Below are positions 10,300 to 23,379 of a stretch of DNA of 64,000 nucleotides, one piece after another. The stretch comes from Elephas maximus indicus (taxonomy: Eukaryota > Chordata > Mammalia > Proboscidea > Elephantidae). The stretch lies in NCBI RefSeq assembly GCF_024166365.1, contig NC_064820.1:139520001-139584000 (forward strand), in the 5' to 3' direction. A program made the translations under genes and the position numbers. The notes below the pieces were generated by a model. The model was given only the letters and a program-made list of their open reading frames with translations. It was not told the origin of the DNA and searched no databases. Numbering within the stretch: the first letter of the stretch is position 1; each line of letters opens with the position of its first letter.

Positions 10300-11115
10300 T
10301 GCAAATTAACTGCCTTTAGCCTTTCCTGTTCAGGCTCATTTGTCAGTTCCACATCCTCAAACGGATCCCTTAAATGCTGGGAGTATCTCAGAGCTAGTTC
10401 TGGACCAAGTCCTTCTCCTTCACTGTACCCTCACCCCTGTGTGATCTCACCCGTTCCCATGGCTGCAGATACCACCCATGCACACATGACCCGCGCAGTT
10501 ATAACTCAGCCCCGACTCTTTTTCTAGATTCATTCTGGCAAATGCAATTCAAGATTTTTCTTTTTGCAGGGATCTCAAATGCATCATGTCCACAACTGAA
10601 TCCTAGATTCCTATCTGGCCCCCAGAATGCTCCTCGTCCAGTCTTTATTATCTCAATGAATAGCACGGCTTTCGTCCATTTGCTCAAGCCAGAGACCCGG
10701 GAATCACGTAACATACCATCCTTTCCCTCACTCAGTCCATTACCAAGTTCTTTCCATTCTACCTTCCCCCAAATTAACTACATTCTGTCCATTTCCCTCC
10801 CTCCATTTCCACTGACACCAGCTGAGCCCAAGCCCTTTTGCAGTCTTTTCTCACACAGCAGCCAGAGTGTTTTTTTAAATGTAAATTAGAAAATGGCTCT
10901 CCCTATAAAATTTACCACATACTTCCTTTCTAACCACCATACTTCCTAGTTCCTGAAATCACCGTATTTGCCTAAATTTTTATTGCCTGCCTCTTCTTAT
11001 TAAAATCCAAGCTCTATTTTTTTTTTTTTTTTTTATGAGAGCAAGGGCCTCTGCATATCATGCTCACTGTCATCCCCTGGGCCTAGAACAGTGCCTGGGT
11101 ACACGGTGCTTCTGA
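10300..11115 (+). mobile_element. L2 LINE 3' remnant
   Basis: The pattern matches the L2 3' half as I know it: TCTCACCCGTTCCCATGGCT, CAAATGCATCATGTCCACAA, ACACAGCAGCCAGAGTG, then GGGCCTAGAACAGTGCCTGG. It is heavily diverged, with an inserted T-run at 11017-11034. Confidence 0.6.
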
Positions 11116-13380
11116 CCATAGCAGAAGTCAATTTCCCCATCTCTTCACTATACTTAACTACTTTTTCTATGAAAACATGTTGGCACACAAAACCAGTTTT
11201 AAATACATATGCGAATGTTTTTGTTTGTTTTTAAAAGCCAGAGAAGTAGGTATTTGTTTTACCTTGCTAAATATGTAGTTCTCTTCCCTTTAAACGTACT
11301 CCGGGGTGTGGTTTCTCGAACTGTCATCAGTCAGGTTTTTCAAAAGGAAAGATTTATTGTATACAACAGGAAAATGTCAGAGGACAATGATGCAAACATT
11401 TAGAGTAAAGCAGGGTGCCATGATTCTGTTTTGAGCTGCAGTGGAAGATTAAACACATGCCCACCTATATGTCTGCTGGGACCTATGTTTGAAACATGCG
11501 GCAGAAGGATGGACCCCAGGCATGTCCTGGGAAGCAACCAAAATGGGTACAGGAAACATTCTCAAACGAAGAAGTTCTGAAAGTATGGATTCAGTGCTTT
11601 ACCTATTAAAACGAATTCTCTTGTGTTTGGAAACATACATATATACTTTTGACTGATTAAAAAAAATTATGTCATATGTCAAAAGTGTACTAAGAATAAT
11701 CATTGTTAAAACCACTCACATTTTACAGAAATAGGATGGAAATGTGATTTTATACCTGCTTTTTTTTATCTGACTTCTCTCCCTTTGTGTCTGTGTGTCT
11801 CCTTCCCTGGCGTAATCAATACTGTATTTTAGTAATGTTTGCTGTAAAGTAAACTGATATTCAGGGAAATCCTGGTTTTAGCACTGACAATTCTGAGTTG
11901 AAGGTAAGTATTGATGGTGAAAATATACTGACATCTATATGAAAGAAAAGATGGGCTTGGAAGGCAAAAAGCAACAACAACAAAAACCCTAAAACAACAA
12001 CAAAAAAAAACTACAAAAAAATCCCACTTTTAAAATATTAATTAATGAAAAATTATAACCCCCCCAAAAAAACCCAAATGAAAAACTATAGTATCTGAAA
12101 ATTAACAAAAATGTTCCAAATAACTACTCTTACCAGGAAATTACTAATATAGTAAAGAACTCATGTCACTCTCTTTACAACCTCACCAGCAAACACATGC
12201 TTTTTTTACCCATCAAATTTGTTATACTTGGAACTTTTAAATGGTGACTACAGATTCACATGCCATCGCTAACTCTTGCCTAGTTCGAATTGGATCCTGT
12301 TGGCCCAGTATTACAAAGATGGAAAAGAATACAATCTGGAGAGCATGCCTGGCTTTTGTGGTCTGTTAATAAGAGTTCTTTAAACAAACACATAAAACCT
12401 TTAGCTCTTTTGCATCTGGATAACTCCAAATCTAAATGAAGCTTAATAAAAATGCAGCTTTGGGGATAAGAAAGTGACCATAGCGAACCATAAACATAGT
12501 CACAAGAAGTCAACAGGCCAAGAGTTGATCTTCCTCCATTGGGATTTGGCAATGCTCCAGGAGAAGAGCAAGGAACACTTGGAATGGCCGGCGATATATG
12601 TGCCACCATCCTCCACACTCAAAATTCCAGGGTGGAAAATACAACTAGATAAAAAACAAGCAACAAACAAACAAACAAAAACTGCAGTAGAGGGGAGAGT
12701 CTCAGCCAGGAATAAGAACTGTGACGGGGGGTTCCCCTGAAAGGGTCAGGAGCAAGGACCATGGCAGCAAGCTGGAGGCAATCTTCTCATTCAGAGAAGA
12801 AAAGACAAGTGCTAGGCACCTTAACCCATAAGGTGGACTTATGTCACACAAAAGGCCATCATACACTAGCATCTTGGGAGATTCAATATATCCAGGCAAT
12901 GAATACAACCTGGCAATGAAATCTAAACTTTGGTGTATATACATTTTCCTGACTCCAAGTGGTATGCATCACCATAGTGACAAGTCATTTACTGTGTCTC
13001 ATGCCACCTACAGAAAAGTATGAGCTCATTGAAAAAGGCAACACAGTAAAGAAGACATACGTGAGAAAAATGGTTAGTTTGAAAAAAAAAATAATCACTA
13101 GGTGTTTTTCAATGAAGTACTAGGCATTGTCTAGCACACACTTTGGGTTACTGGATTCCTTTTATTGTTCCTCACTTAGTTATTTTAAACTAAGTTGTAA
13201 AACAAAAAAGCAGAGGAAAGAACTGATAGTACTGGTATTACAAATGGCTCTTGTCCCTAGAGATGCAATTGAATTTTGTCTAGTGGATGTGCAATTGAGT
13301 CCTGATTTTCTTGTCTGCCTGTGTATGTGTTTCTCTTAGGATTCTCCTTTAACCAGTTGTAAGATTTTACTGGTTCCCTC
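11116..13380. other. Intron, no recognised feature
   Basis: It contains A/C-rich simple stretches (about 11965-12080 and 12650-12685) but no element I recognise. Confidence 0.4.
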
Positions 13381-13829
13381 CTGACCAAGTCATAGTATTT
13401 TTTATCGCCTCAAATGCATGTGAAAGCTAGACAATGAATAACGAAGACTGGAGAAGAACTGATGCATTTGAAATATGAGTTGGCAAAGAAAACCATGGAC
13501 TTCTGGAAGAGTGAACAAATCTGTCTTGGAAGAAGTACAGCCAGATTCATTCGCTTCTTAGAAGTGAGGATGGCGAGATTTCATCTCATGTACTTTGGAC
13601 ATGTTATCAGGAGGGACCAGTCCCTGGAGAAGGATGTCATGCTTGGTAAAGTAGAGGGTCAGTGAAAAAGAGGAAGACTCTCAATGAGATGGACTGACAT
13701 AGTGACTCCAACAATGGGCTCCAACATAGTAACAATTGTGAGGATGGTGCAGAACCAGGCAGCGTTTTGTTCTATTGTACATACTGTTGCTGTGAGTCAG
13801 GACCAGCTTAACAGCATCTAACAACAACT
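13381..13829 (+). mobile_element. RTE LINE 3' fragment
   Basis: It is colinear with the 3' part of the longer copy at 6360-6805. Shared segments include AATGCATGTGAAAGCT, ACAAATCTGTCTTGGAA, TACTTTGGACATGTTATCAG and GGTGCAG..CAGGCAGCGTTT. It is 5'-truncated and ends AACAGCATCTAACAACAA. A SINE abuts its 3' end. Confidence 0.85.
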
Positions 13830-13834
13830 CCTTT

Positions 13835-13982
13835 GGGCCCTGGTGGCTCAGTGGTTAAGAGCTCAGCTGTGCACCAAAAGGTCGGCAGTTCCAATCTACC
13901 AGCCACTCCTTGGAAACCCTATGGGGCAGTTCTACTCTGCCCTATAGGGTTGCTATGAGTCGGAATGGACTTGCCAACAACA
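13835..13982 (+). mobile_element. PSINE copy, short subtype
   Basis: GGGCCCTGGTGGCTCAGTGG begins the copy and GCTATGAGTCGGAATGGACT lies near its end. It sits immediately downstream of an RTE 3' tail, as does the copy at 6813. Confidence 0.85.
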
Positions 13983-14279
13983 GTTTAACAACAACTCATT
14001 AATTAATGAGTTAAGCAAAATCTCTGACACATGTTCATTTTGTATGAACATGTCATGAACAGTCATGAATTTACCTTCTTAAAAAACATACCTTGTAACA
14101 CATATTAGAAATTTTTTTTCCATCAGAAACATTTAAAGTAAAATGATCGCAGTATAAACCATCAGTGCACTAGAGAGCTCTTATCCCAAGGCAACTTATT
14201 CCCCTGCAGTCCGGGGAAAGTAAAAGGTACTTATAAAAGTCCAAATACCTGTAGCTAATAGTTCCATGAACTGCCATAC

Positions 14280-14400
14280 TGCTCAGAGAAATTACTGAGA
14301 CTCAGTTTCGTCATCTATAAAATGGGAATAATGATCCCTACCTCTTGGAGTTGTTTTAAAGATAACTGAACATGGAACATATAAGTGCCAGATGATTGTG
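14280..14400 (+). mobile_element. MIR remnant
   Basis: GAGACTCAGTTTCGTCATCT, ATAAAATGGGAATAATGAT and CCTACCTCTTGGAGTTGTTT are MIR landmarks. Confidence 0.65.
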
Positions 14401-14404
14401 TGAA

Positions 14405-17115
14405 AACAGGCACCTCATATAATTCAGTTAATAAGGAGGTATATTTTCTTTTCCATGATGACATTAAAAAATTTTTTTAAAACATATATTAAAGCTTTCT
14501 TTATAAAGGAATTTTTTCTTTTTAAGGCATTGAATCTACTGCTAGCAGTAGATTCAGTTATACAAAGACTCTATCAAGGCAGTGCAAGGGTATTTTCTCT
14601 AGAGAAAAATGGCCCATAGAACAGGATGGAAGCCTACCACAAAAAAACAAGAGCAGAAACATGCAAAGCTGTGCAACACTAGCAAGATGCAAAGGAAATG
14701 GGTCAAAGACAAAGCCAAAATGAAACCCACAACTAAAGCCACAAGGCAAGCAAGATCACTCCAAAGAGTCACAGCATTCTCACTAGGAGTTTCCGAAGCC
14801 TCCCTGAGAACCAGACACCCAAAGGCAGGGCAGGAAGCCAAGTAAGAACAGCATGAATGGAAAGAAGAGGCATGAAAAGTTCAAGAATGCTGAACTGTAA
14901 ATAAAGCTAGGTGAAATTTACCTTCTTGAACCTCATCTGCTAAGTGTGTTGGGGGGGGGCAGTCATTTCAGGTTGGTATGGTTTAGTTTTTTTTTTTTTT
15001 TAAATGAGTCACCAGTCTGAAAACACCCAGCAGTGTGCCTGGCTCATGAGAGACCACAAATGAACACTGGGTTTTGTTACTTTATTTAATATCATTTGAA
15101 ATAGAGATACAGGAAGTCAAACCCAGTATTTGCACATACTATATTCTTTCTATTCGTTTCCCGTTATCGCCTCCATTTTTCAAATTTGTGGACATGAAAA
15201 ATTATGTCCTGAAGAAAACACTGTGCAGTCTTTCCCCATGTGATCTCAGGCTGTTTTTCTTGCTTTAAATTTGGATCTCTTTATCATGATTTTGGGTTCA
15301 AGTTTGTATCCTATATTCCTATGGCTTAGTTTTGTGATGGTTTTGAAAATGCCATTTCCTGAGCTTCAACTCCTCTAACTTCATATCAGACCCCATTCTG
15401 GTCTGTTTGGCCAATTTGCTCCAGGAATCATGTGATGTCTTGATTGTGTTCTGCACTGAATAAACCCTCACAAGATATCCTTGCTGCCTCTAGGTCCACT
15501 AAGACCAGGATTGGAAGGAAGTTTGGTGATATTTACTTGAAGTGGTATGGTTGGGCCCCAAAGACTGTCAGTTTTGTAAATATTAGGACAGAGGTTACAG
15601 GGAAAGAAATGACTTTGGGTAACCAAAGTGAGAGGTTTGCAGCCATGAGAACCTGCTGGCTACCCTAGCAATGATGGTGATGACAGTAACAAAAATAATA
15701 ATAGCAACTTCCTTTTTTTTTTTTAACTCTTACTACATTACCCTCGGAACTGCCCAAAAGTCTCATTATCTTATTGAAGCTTCACAACAACCCCAAGAGA
15801 GAAGTTATTATTACCATCCCCATTTTACAGATTAGGTAACTGAGGCCCAGTGAAATTAAGCTACTTTACAATTAGTAAGTGGCAGAGCTGAACTTGAACC
15901 CAGATATGTCCAACTCCAAGCTATTTTCTTAAGAATTACATTACACAGCTTTAGATAAGGGGCTTCCTTTGAAGGTGTGCAAAGACGTAATAACTTTTGA
16001 CTAAGTGAAGTGAAATAAAAGAAAAAAGAGAGACCAGGTCTTGTAGGGGATAGAAAAGGATTTCCATAAGAAACATCAACACAGCTGGGCTTAGAACAGC
16101 CTGTATTTCCAGGAAGGATCCTGAGCAGTTCTAAAACAGTTTTAATTTTTTTTAAATAAATAATATACTTACATGATTCAAAAGGCAGAAAATAAATATA
16201 TAAAGGGAACAGTCCCTTCTCAGCTTTGCCACCTGCTGCAGAGTTCTAACCCTAACCCCTGTCCCCTGATTTTTGGTATCCTTTCAGAGCTTTTTTTTTT
16301 TTTTTCTTGGATAGATAAGCAAAGATATGAACACATACTGAACAGTGTGAAGAAAACTTAAAAGACTTGCAATTCTTAAGAAATGCAACTTTTGTATGAT
16401 GACAGGGAATACACTTTATAATTGTCCATGATTCCACACATGACTCTGACATAAAATGGTGAAACGCTGGAGGCACCTGCACCATTTCCCCATGTTTGCT
16501 CCCATGCATGCGATCACAGCAAGAGCTCTTCACTGAGTGTGAGAGGGAGTGAGTGGTGAAAGGCAGGTCTTAGGGGGTAAGCAAGCATTAGGGCGAGGGT
16601 GACCAAATAGGTTATCCTCCAAATGAGGTATCTTCGAGAGTGAAAAGGATACTATTAGTGCTTATGCTATGACAAGACACCCATTGCTGTCCCAGGGGCT
16701 TGCTGTCACTCTACTTTAGACCAAAAGACAAAGGGTCAAAACAAAAGATTACCCAATACTAAGAACCCATGAAATTTCTTGGGAAACCCAGGAAAGCATT
16801 AGCCAGCTTTTCTTCCACGCTACATTAAACAAAACTCTAGTTCTTTGAAAGTTAAGAATCATATAGAAAAAAAAAAAAGGAAAAACTTCCACAAGCTAAA
16901 TGAGTTTGGGGAACAGTGTATGCTAGAAGCCCCTGGGAAACAGTGTATGCTAAAGTTCCCTTCAGAGATACACAAAATGCATTAGTAATATTAAGGGCCC
17001 TGAAGAGTAGTGCAGCAAAGAAACATTTTACTTTTGCTAACCCAAGTTTCCAAAACCTGTTTTACATGGGACCCATCAACGAATTTGTAAAATACTGGCA
17101 TAGAATAAGGTCAGC
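14405..17115. other. Intron, mostly unique
   Basis: Apart from the MIR at 15745 and T/A-runs (14986, 15712, 16291, 16867), I see no element. A basic 78-codon frame at 14609-14845 has no recognisable match. Confidence 0.4.
15745..15935 (-). mobile_element. MIR remnant
   Basis: CCATCCCCATTTTACAGATT, GGTAACTGAGGCCCAGTGA, AAGTGGCAGAGCTGAACTTG and AACCCAG are the reversed MIR. Confidence 0.75.
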
Positions 17116-17125
17116 GAAAATTACT

Positions 17126-18462
17126 AACAATTGCTGGTGGGAATGCAAAATGATACAACCTTTTTGAAAACGATATGGTGCTTCCTTAGAAACCTAGAAA
17201 TAGAAATACCATTTGATCCAGCAAACCCACTCCTAGGAATATATCCTAGAGAAATAAGAGTTGTCACATGAATAGATACATGTACACCCATGTTCACTGC
17301 AGCACTATTCACAATAGCAAAAAGATGGAAACAGCCTAGATGCCCATCAACAGGTGAACGGATAAACAAACTGTGGTACATACACACAATGGAGTATTAC
17401 CCAACGCTAAAGAACAACCATGAAGCTGTGAAGCACTGCATAACATGGATAAATCTGAAGGACATTATGCTCAGTGAAATAAGTCAGTCACAAAAGAACA
17501 AATATTGTATGAGACCACTACCGTTAAAACTCATGAAAAACGTTTACATAGGAAAAGAAACAATCTTTGATGGTAACGAGGGAGGGGAGAGGTGGGGATG
17601 GAAAAACTTAATAGTTAAGTGGTAACTCTGGTGAAGGGTAAGACAGTCACAATACTGGGGAAGCCAGCACAACCTGTACAAGGCAAGGCCATGGTCGCTC
17701 CACAGACACACCCAAATTCCCTGAGGGACGGAACTGCTGGGCTGAGGGCTGTGGGGACCATGATCTCAGGGAACATCTAGCTCAACAGGCATAACAGAGT
17801 TTATAAAAAATATGTTCTACATTCTACTTTGATGAGTAGCATATGGGGTCTTAAAAGCCTGTGAGTGGCCATCTAGGATACTCCACTGGTCTCACCCCTT
17901 TGTGAGCAAAGAAGAATGAAAAAAACTAAAGACATAAGGGAGAGATTGGTCAAAGGACTAATGGACCACATCTACCACGGCCTCCACCAGATTGAGTCTA
18001 GTACAGCTAGATGGTGCCCAGCTACCGCCACTGACGGCTCTGACAGGGATCACAATAGAAGGTCCCAGACAGGGCTGGAGAAAAATGTAGAACAAAATTT
18101 TAACTCAGAAGGAAAGACCAGACTTGCTGGCCTGACAAAGACTGGCGAAACCCTGAGCGTACAGCCCCTGGACACCCGTTCAGCTCAGTAATGAGGCCAG
18201 TCCTGAAGTTCACCCTCAGCCACAGATTGAACAGTCCCATGGAACAAAACAAGACTAAAGGGGCGCACCAGCTCTCTGGCAGGGACTGGAGAGTAGGAAG
18301 CAACAGGACAGCTCGTAATAGGGAACCCAGGGTTGAGAAGGGAATGTTGACATGTCATGGGGCTGTTAACCAATGTCATACAACAATGTGTATGCTGTTT
18401 GATGAGAAACTAGTTTGTTCTGTACACCTTCATCTAAAGTTCAATTTAAAGAAAGAAAGAAA
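17126..18462 (+). mobile_element. 5'-truncated L1 with exact 10-bp target duplication
   Basis: It covers the end of ORF2 and the 3'UTR. GGAATATATCCTAGAGAAAT, CATGTTCACTGCAGCACTAT and GGAGTATTAC are L1 ORF2 landmarks. The 3' end is CTAGTTTGTTCTGTACACC.. followed by (GAAA)n. GAAAATTACT flanks both sides (17116-17125 and 18463-18472). Confidence 0.88.
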
Positions 18463-18594
18463 GAAAATTACTGGCTAATAACTTGCTTTGAGTTCTTGTT
18501 TCCCCTCTGATACAATTCTCCCTCCAGATTCACAATTATCTCATGCAAATGGGCAAGACAGGTAGGTGGGCAAAGCCAGGGAAAGTGATGTTTA

Positions 18595-18830
18595 CCAGCA
18601 AGGGGTCAAGAGTCAGACTGTCTGGGTCAGAAGCCTGGCTCTATCACTGAGTGCCCTTGCCTCTGGGAAAATTGCCTAAGCTCTCTATGCCTCAGTTTCT
18701 TCATCTGTAAATGGTGATACCTTATCAAGTTTTTATGAGGATTGAATAATCTATGTAATGTGCTTGGAACAGTGTCAGATGCAAAATAACTGGGTGAATT
18801 TCTGTAAGCTACTACTACTGTCATTATTAT
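18595..18830 (+). mobile_element. MIR, nearly full length
   Basis: AGACTGTCTGGGTCAGAAGC, TATGCCTCAGTTTCTTCATC, TGAGGATTGAATAATC and GTGCTTGGAACAGTGTCAGA occur in MIR order. Confidence 0.75.
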
Positions 18831-18939
18831 TGCTATCCTTATAGTTAAGGTAGACAGTGTTGAATTTCTATTGATTTGGGATGACATAGGTCTTATGATT
18901 AAGGTTCAAGGGAGAAGAGATAACATTAACCTAAAAGAC

Positions 18940-19075
18940 ATGAATCATTCAGTAAAACTTTTGTTGAGTGTTTATAATGTATCAGACACTGTGGTTTCAA
19001 AGATAAATAACATTATCCCCCCCTCTCAAGGCACTCAGCCTAACATGAGAGGCAGAATACACAAGCTCTATAAAA
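18940..19075 (-). mobile_element. L2 3'-end remnant
   Basis: The segment from ATTCAGTAAAACTTTTGTTG and GTATCAGACACTG to CTCTCAAGGCACTCAGCC matches the reversed L2 tail. The SINE at 19080 lies against it. Confidence 0.5.
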
Positions 19076-19079
19076 AAAC

Positions 19080-19290
19080 AAAAACCCAGTGCCGTCAACT
19101 AAATTCTGACTCATGGCATCCCCATGTGTTACAGAGTAAAACTGAGCTCCATAGGGTTTTTGTGGCTGTAATCTTTTATGGAAGCAGTTTGCCAGGCCTT
19201 TCTTTTGTGGCACCACTAGGTAGGTTCTGAACTGCCAATCTTTTAGTTAGCAGCTGAGTACAAACCATTTGTGCCATAGAGGGACCTAAG
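19080..19290 (-). mobile_element. AfroSINE copy
   Basis: The reversed layout runs from CCAGTGCCGTCAACTAAATT through GAAGCAGTTTGCCAGGCC to TTGTGCCATAGAGGGACC. It is diverged. Confidence 0.8.
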
Positions 19291-19396
19291 TTCTATTATA
19301 ATCCCAGTACCGTCGAGGGCAGTGGTAGTAGAGGCACCATCAATTTTGTTGGATGGGGTGATGGAGAGAGGCTAGGTTTGAGCAGGGTTTCACAAA

Positions 19397-19561
19397 GGAG
19401 CCCAGGTGGCGCAGTGGTTAAGTGCTTGCCTGCTAACCAAAAGGATGGCTGTTCAAATCTACCAGTTGCTCCCTGGAAACCCTACGGGGCAGTTCTACCC
19501 TGTCATATAGGGTTGCTATGAGTCGCAATCAACTCGAAGGCAACAGGTTTGGTTTTTTGGT
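19397..19561 (+). mobile_element. PSINE copy, short subtype, with target duplication
   Basis: GGAGCCCAGGTGGCGCAGTG begins the copy and GGCAACAGGTTTGGTTTTTT ends it. TTTCACAAA flanks both sides (19388-19396 and 19562-19570). The copy is well preserved, so a younger insertion. Confidence 0.9.
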
Positions 19562-19643
19562 TTTCACAAAAGAAAACTGACCCAAGAAAAGCCCCTTGAA
19601 GAAAGAAGCTCTGTAAGGCCCAGGAAATCCTATAAAGGGAGTA

Positions 19644-19661
19644 AGAGAGAGAGAGAGAGAG
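19644..19661. repeat. (GA)n microsatellite
   Basis: About nine GA units lie in intron sequence just downstream of the SINE at 19397. Confidence 0.9.
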
Positions 19662-21107
19662 CAGGTACCTGGGGCAGCTTTCTCAGAGTTATGGCCATCT
19701 GTAGCAGAAGTGCCCTGGGCTTCTTATGAATACAGACTGCCTGGCCCTGCCCCAGATCTACAGAATCTCAATCTCCAGAATCGGAGCCTAGGGATCTGTG
19801 TTTATAACAAGCTTCCTATGGGATTCTGAAGCACAGGAAGGTGGAGGACCATTGCTCTGAGGTGTCTTCCTAGAACTCTACCCTAAAGTGTTCAAGTAGA
19901 TATACTTTGGCCACAAAGCATGCTGGGAGTAGACTATGCACAGACTTAATTCCCTCTCAAAATTTGTTCACTGAAATATAGATATGAGCGTGTGCACCGA
20001 ATCTGGAGCAAATGTTTGCAGATAAGGACTTATTAAAGCCTGAAGGAATTTTGATAATGTATCCAAAAGAAGAGAAAAACCGGCCTGTTTAAGATGATAC
20101 TTTAACCAAAATCGGAACAGGCTCCAACTTTATCACAAAGCTACATATAGGTTTGAAAATAAATACAAATATTCTTCAAATGTTTATTACAAAACTGACT
20201 TTGGTGAACTATTCCTTTTCTTTTTAAACTAAACAAATCCTACCTTATTATGTTGGATTAGGATGCATTATGCTTTTCTTAAAGACCTTTCAATTAAACT
20301 GGGCTTATTTACATATTTTCTTGAGGACATCAAGCCCTTCCACTGTTGATATGATCCAATCTTCCACCAGAATGTAGAGGAAAATCCTCTCAGCAAGCTC
20401 CCAGATTTCCTACACTTTTCCATTCCCAAGTCTCCCATCCTGCCAGAAGCCCCGGCTCCTAATGAATATTTATATTCACGCAGTGCTCAGAAAACCAGGA
20501 ACAGATTTCAAACCCCAACACACTAGATAGAGTGTGTCGGCATTAATGCTCCACAGACCTTTTCTGGTCTCGTCATGATGCTCCTGGCCACGTAACAAAG
20601 ACAACCACACAACAAGATGATAGCTGACGTTTGTGTAGTACTCTACAGCATGCAAAGTGTTTTTTCACTTTCAAATGCATTCGTTGTTTGGTCCTTTTAT
20701 TACTTAAACCTGAGGGGGCCAGATGAGAGAACTGAGGCTCAGAAATTAAGTGACCTGTCCACGGGCATGTAATTAATGGCAAAGCTAAGGTACAAGTGCT
20801 TCCTACTATAGCACATAGCTGATCTGAGAAAACTGGAATTAAGAGTGTTCATTGCTTATGAGTTTTCTAACAAATGCCCTGATGTTGCTAAATCAGCTGC
20901 AGATTCCCGCTTCTCAGAGCTCGTCTGCTCCCCTAGACAAGGCTACAAGTTGAATCAAATGGAAGGAGCACAGGTCTTAGCCATCAGGGAACAGAAACTA
21001 AAGAACCCTCAGCTTCTCTTTCCCCCCATTCCTGCTCATCCTTTAAGGCTCAGTTTAAATGGCACCTTTTCCAAATCTGATGGTCAGAATAAATCTCTCC
21101 TTCTTCT
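19662..21107. other. Intron, mostly unique
   Basis: Nothing is recognised apart from the MIR-like stretch at 20605-20810. Confidence 0.4.
20605..20810 (-). mobile_element. MIR-like remnant
   Basis: GAGAGAACTGAGGCTCAGAA, TTAAGTGACCTGTCCACGGG and GGCAAAGCTAAGG resemble the reversed MIR/MIR3 core, with a diverged left part. Confidence 0.55.
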
Positions 21108-21445
21108 GATGGTGGTTCACTGGTAGAATTCTCACCTTCTGGGAGGTAGATCTCGGTTCGGTTCCTGACCAATGTACTTCATGCACACCCACCACCCATC
21201 TGTCTGCAGCGGAGTGCCTGTTGCTATGATGCTGAACAGGTTTTGGCAGTTTCCAGACTAAGGCAGACTAGGAAGAAAGGCCTGGTGATCTGTTTCTGAA
21301 AATCAGTCAGTGAAGACACTGTGGATCACAAGGGTCTGATCTGCAACCAATCATGGGGATGTCCCAGGACCCAAGCAGCATTTTGTTCCATTGTGCATGG
21401 GGTCACCATGAATCTGGCCTGATTTGATGGTAGCTAACAACAATC
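21108..21445 (+). mobile_element. tRNA-Gly-headed SINE with RTE-derived body
   Basis: The head has A box TGGTTCACTGG (21113-21123) and B box GGTTCGGTTCC (21155-21165), closely resembling tRNA-Gly. The body matches the RTE 5' region (CACCCATCTGTCTGCAG, GATGCTGAACAGGTTTTGGC, GACTAAGGCAGACTAGGAAG). The last roughly 80 bp match the RTE 3' end (CAGCATTTTGTTCCATTGTG..GCTAACAACAA). Related copies are at 26446 and 52468. Confidence 0.75.
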
Positions 21446-21833
21446 TTCTAATGTGCTTTTCTGCCTGGTGGGATAGTCAAATTCCCAACTTATTTTAATT
21501 GACTACGATCCTTGATGTCTAAGGTACCATGTCTATTCATCTCTATATTCTTCAAAGTGTGTAACACATGCCTTCCAGCTAGCATGAAGTGATCTAAACC
21601 CCAGTGCTCTCATCTGCCTCCAGTGCAACCCATCAATATCTTTTACAGCAAGTCATGAAGATGTTATCAGGAGATTAATTCAATTCTTATATCAAGAGCT
21701 TAACAAACGAATTTACTTGTACTCTATGGATAAAAACATAACCCTACATGTGAAATGTAAAATACTTTTTGTTCTAAGGGAGAGGAATCTACATGAAAGA
21801 TACTTCTATAGAATTTTCTTTTCTTGTCTACAG

Positions 21834-22030
21834 AAGCCCTGATGGCACCGTGGTTAAGTGCTCGGCTGCTAATCTATAGCACTAGCACGAGCTGCTCCAT
21901 GGGAGAAAGATGTGGTAGTTTGCTTCCGAAAAGGTTACAGTCTTGGAAACCCTATGTGGCAGTTCTACCCTATTCTATAGGGTTGCTATGAGTTGGAACC
22001 AACTGGACGGCAGTGGGTTTGGTTTTCTTT
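21834..22030 (+). mobile_element. PSINE copy
   Basis: It runs from AGAAGCCCTGATGGCACCGT to GACGGCAGTGGGTTTGG. The anticodon-region segment is replaced by AATCTATAGCACTAGCACG, so the B box is lost. Confidence 0.85.
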
Positions 22031-23379
22031 TTTTATCTACTACTTTCCTTGCCTATCCTTTGCGAGAACATACAGAAAAACAGCCACTTTTGTATGAAGT
22101 GACTATATTTAGCTAATTCAATCCCTACAGCATGTGTTCTGGAATCTTCCATGCAAATATCACAAGCCCATCTGTTTGAGTATTTTAGGATCAGTAACCT
22201 CTTGGCCTCTACTTGGGCATCTCTCAAATATGCATCTTGGCACAACCTCCCAACATTCTTGTCACAGCCTTTCCCCCAAAACTGCATTAAAATATAAAGC
22301 TAGTCGAGCATTTTATAGCATGTCAACATCCTAGGGGCTAGAGCTAGTTAAAGTTAAACAAATGGCAGGGTGGGATTTACTGGGCCTTCATGTGAACTAT
22401 CTCATTCCAAGTATCAAGACACCCTGAAGCTCTGAAATTCTAGGATAAAACCACCCCAAAACCCCCCAGAGGTTTCCAGAAGCAGCATTGTTCACCGCTG
22501 GGTATTTCCAGTGGGACATTTAAGTTCTCTGTGAAGTGGTGTCTACCCTTCTGTCTAACCTCTTCTCCCCTGCTAATGTTCAGGCATCTCCCTGTGTTTA
22601 CTTAGATCAGGATGCCTTAAGAGGGCTGTAACCTAAGGACTCCATTGCGTGGCCTGCACAGTGTTATAAGTCTTAGAATTAGTGGTCCATGTTTGAAAAT
22701 TGGAAAATTCAACCCCAAAATCTGAGTTTCTGACATCCTTTGAACAATTAGAAGACCTGACCAAATGGGTCCACATTCCTACATGGCAACAACGGTCTTG
22801 CGTTAAACTGAAACTTCCCCTTTAGGAGAAGACTACCTTTTCCAGTTCGCTGCAGGCCTCTCTCCCCGCCCCTGGCCACCTTCATGTATTTATGTTCATT
22901 TCTTGAGCCCCATAGGCATTGGGTTATGCAACATCCACCTCACAAAAATAAATGTGAATATATTCCAGAGCAGACTTATAAAACTCCTACCAGCTAGTTA
23001 CTCTCCTAGCACCCAGCTGTGTTCCTGTATATGTCAGAAACCCAAGGATGTGTATGGGTCCTGTGGATGTTAGAGATAACTTAAAACACAAACTGTGTAT
23101 AGCCAGTAAGTTTCTATGGAGGGTCTGCAGAGAGGGGGTAGGAAGGTTAAGAGTAATAATAATTTTTTTCATAAAAGTTGTTATTTAGTCACAAATTTCA
23201 GGAAGCTCTATTTGGGCATCAAAATCTCCCCCTAATTCCTGCAGAATGTGTCACCTGGGATGCAGAGAGGTGGTAAATTTGCCAACTTAACAAAGGTCCT
23301 GGGAGAGAGCTGAACTGGGATTTTCCATGCCAGTTAGGAGCTCTACACAGTAAACAGGCTTATGACAGAAAAGCCTTCT
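22031..23379. other. Intron, no recognised feature
   Basis: Unique-looking sequence with no exon-like frame between good splice sites. Confidence 0.4.

Noticed and set aside
14609..14845. Basic 78-codon frame as a small gene
   Set aside because: There is no recognised homologue, promoter or splice signal. Lys/Arg/Thr-rich composition follows from A-rich DNA.
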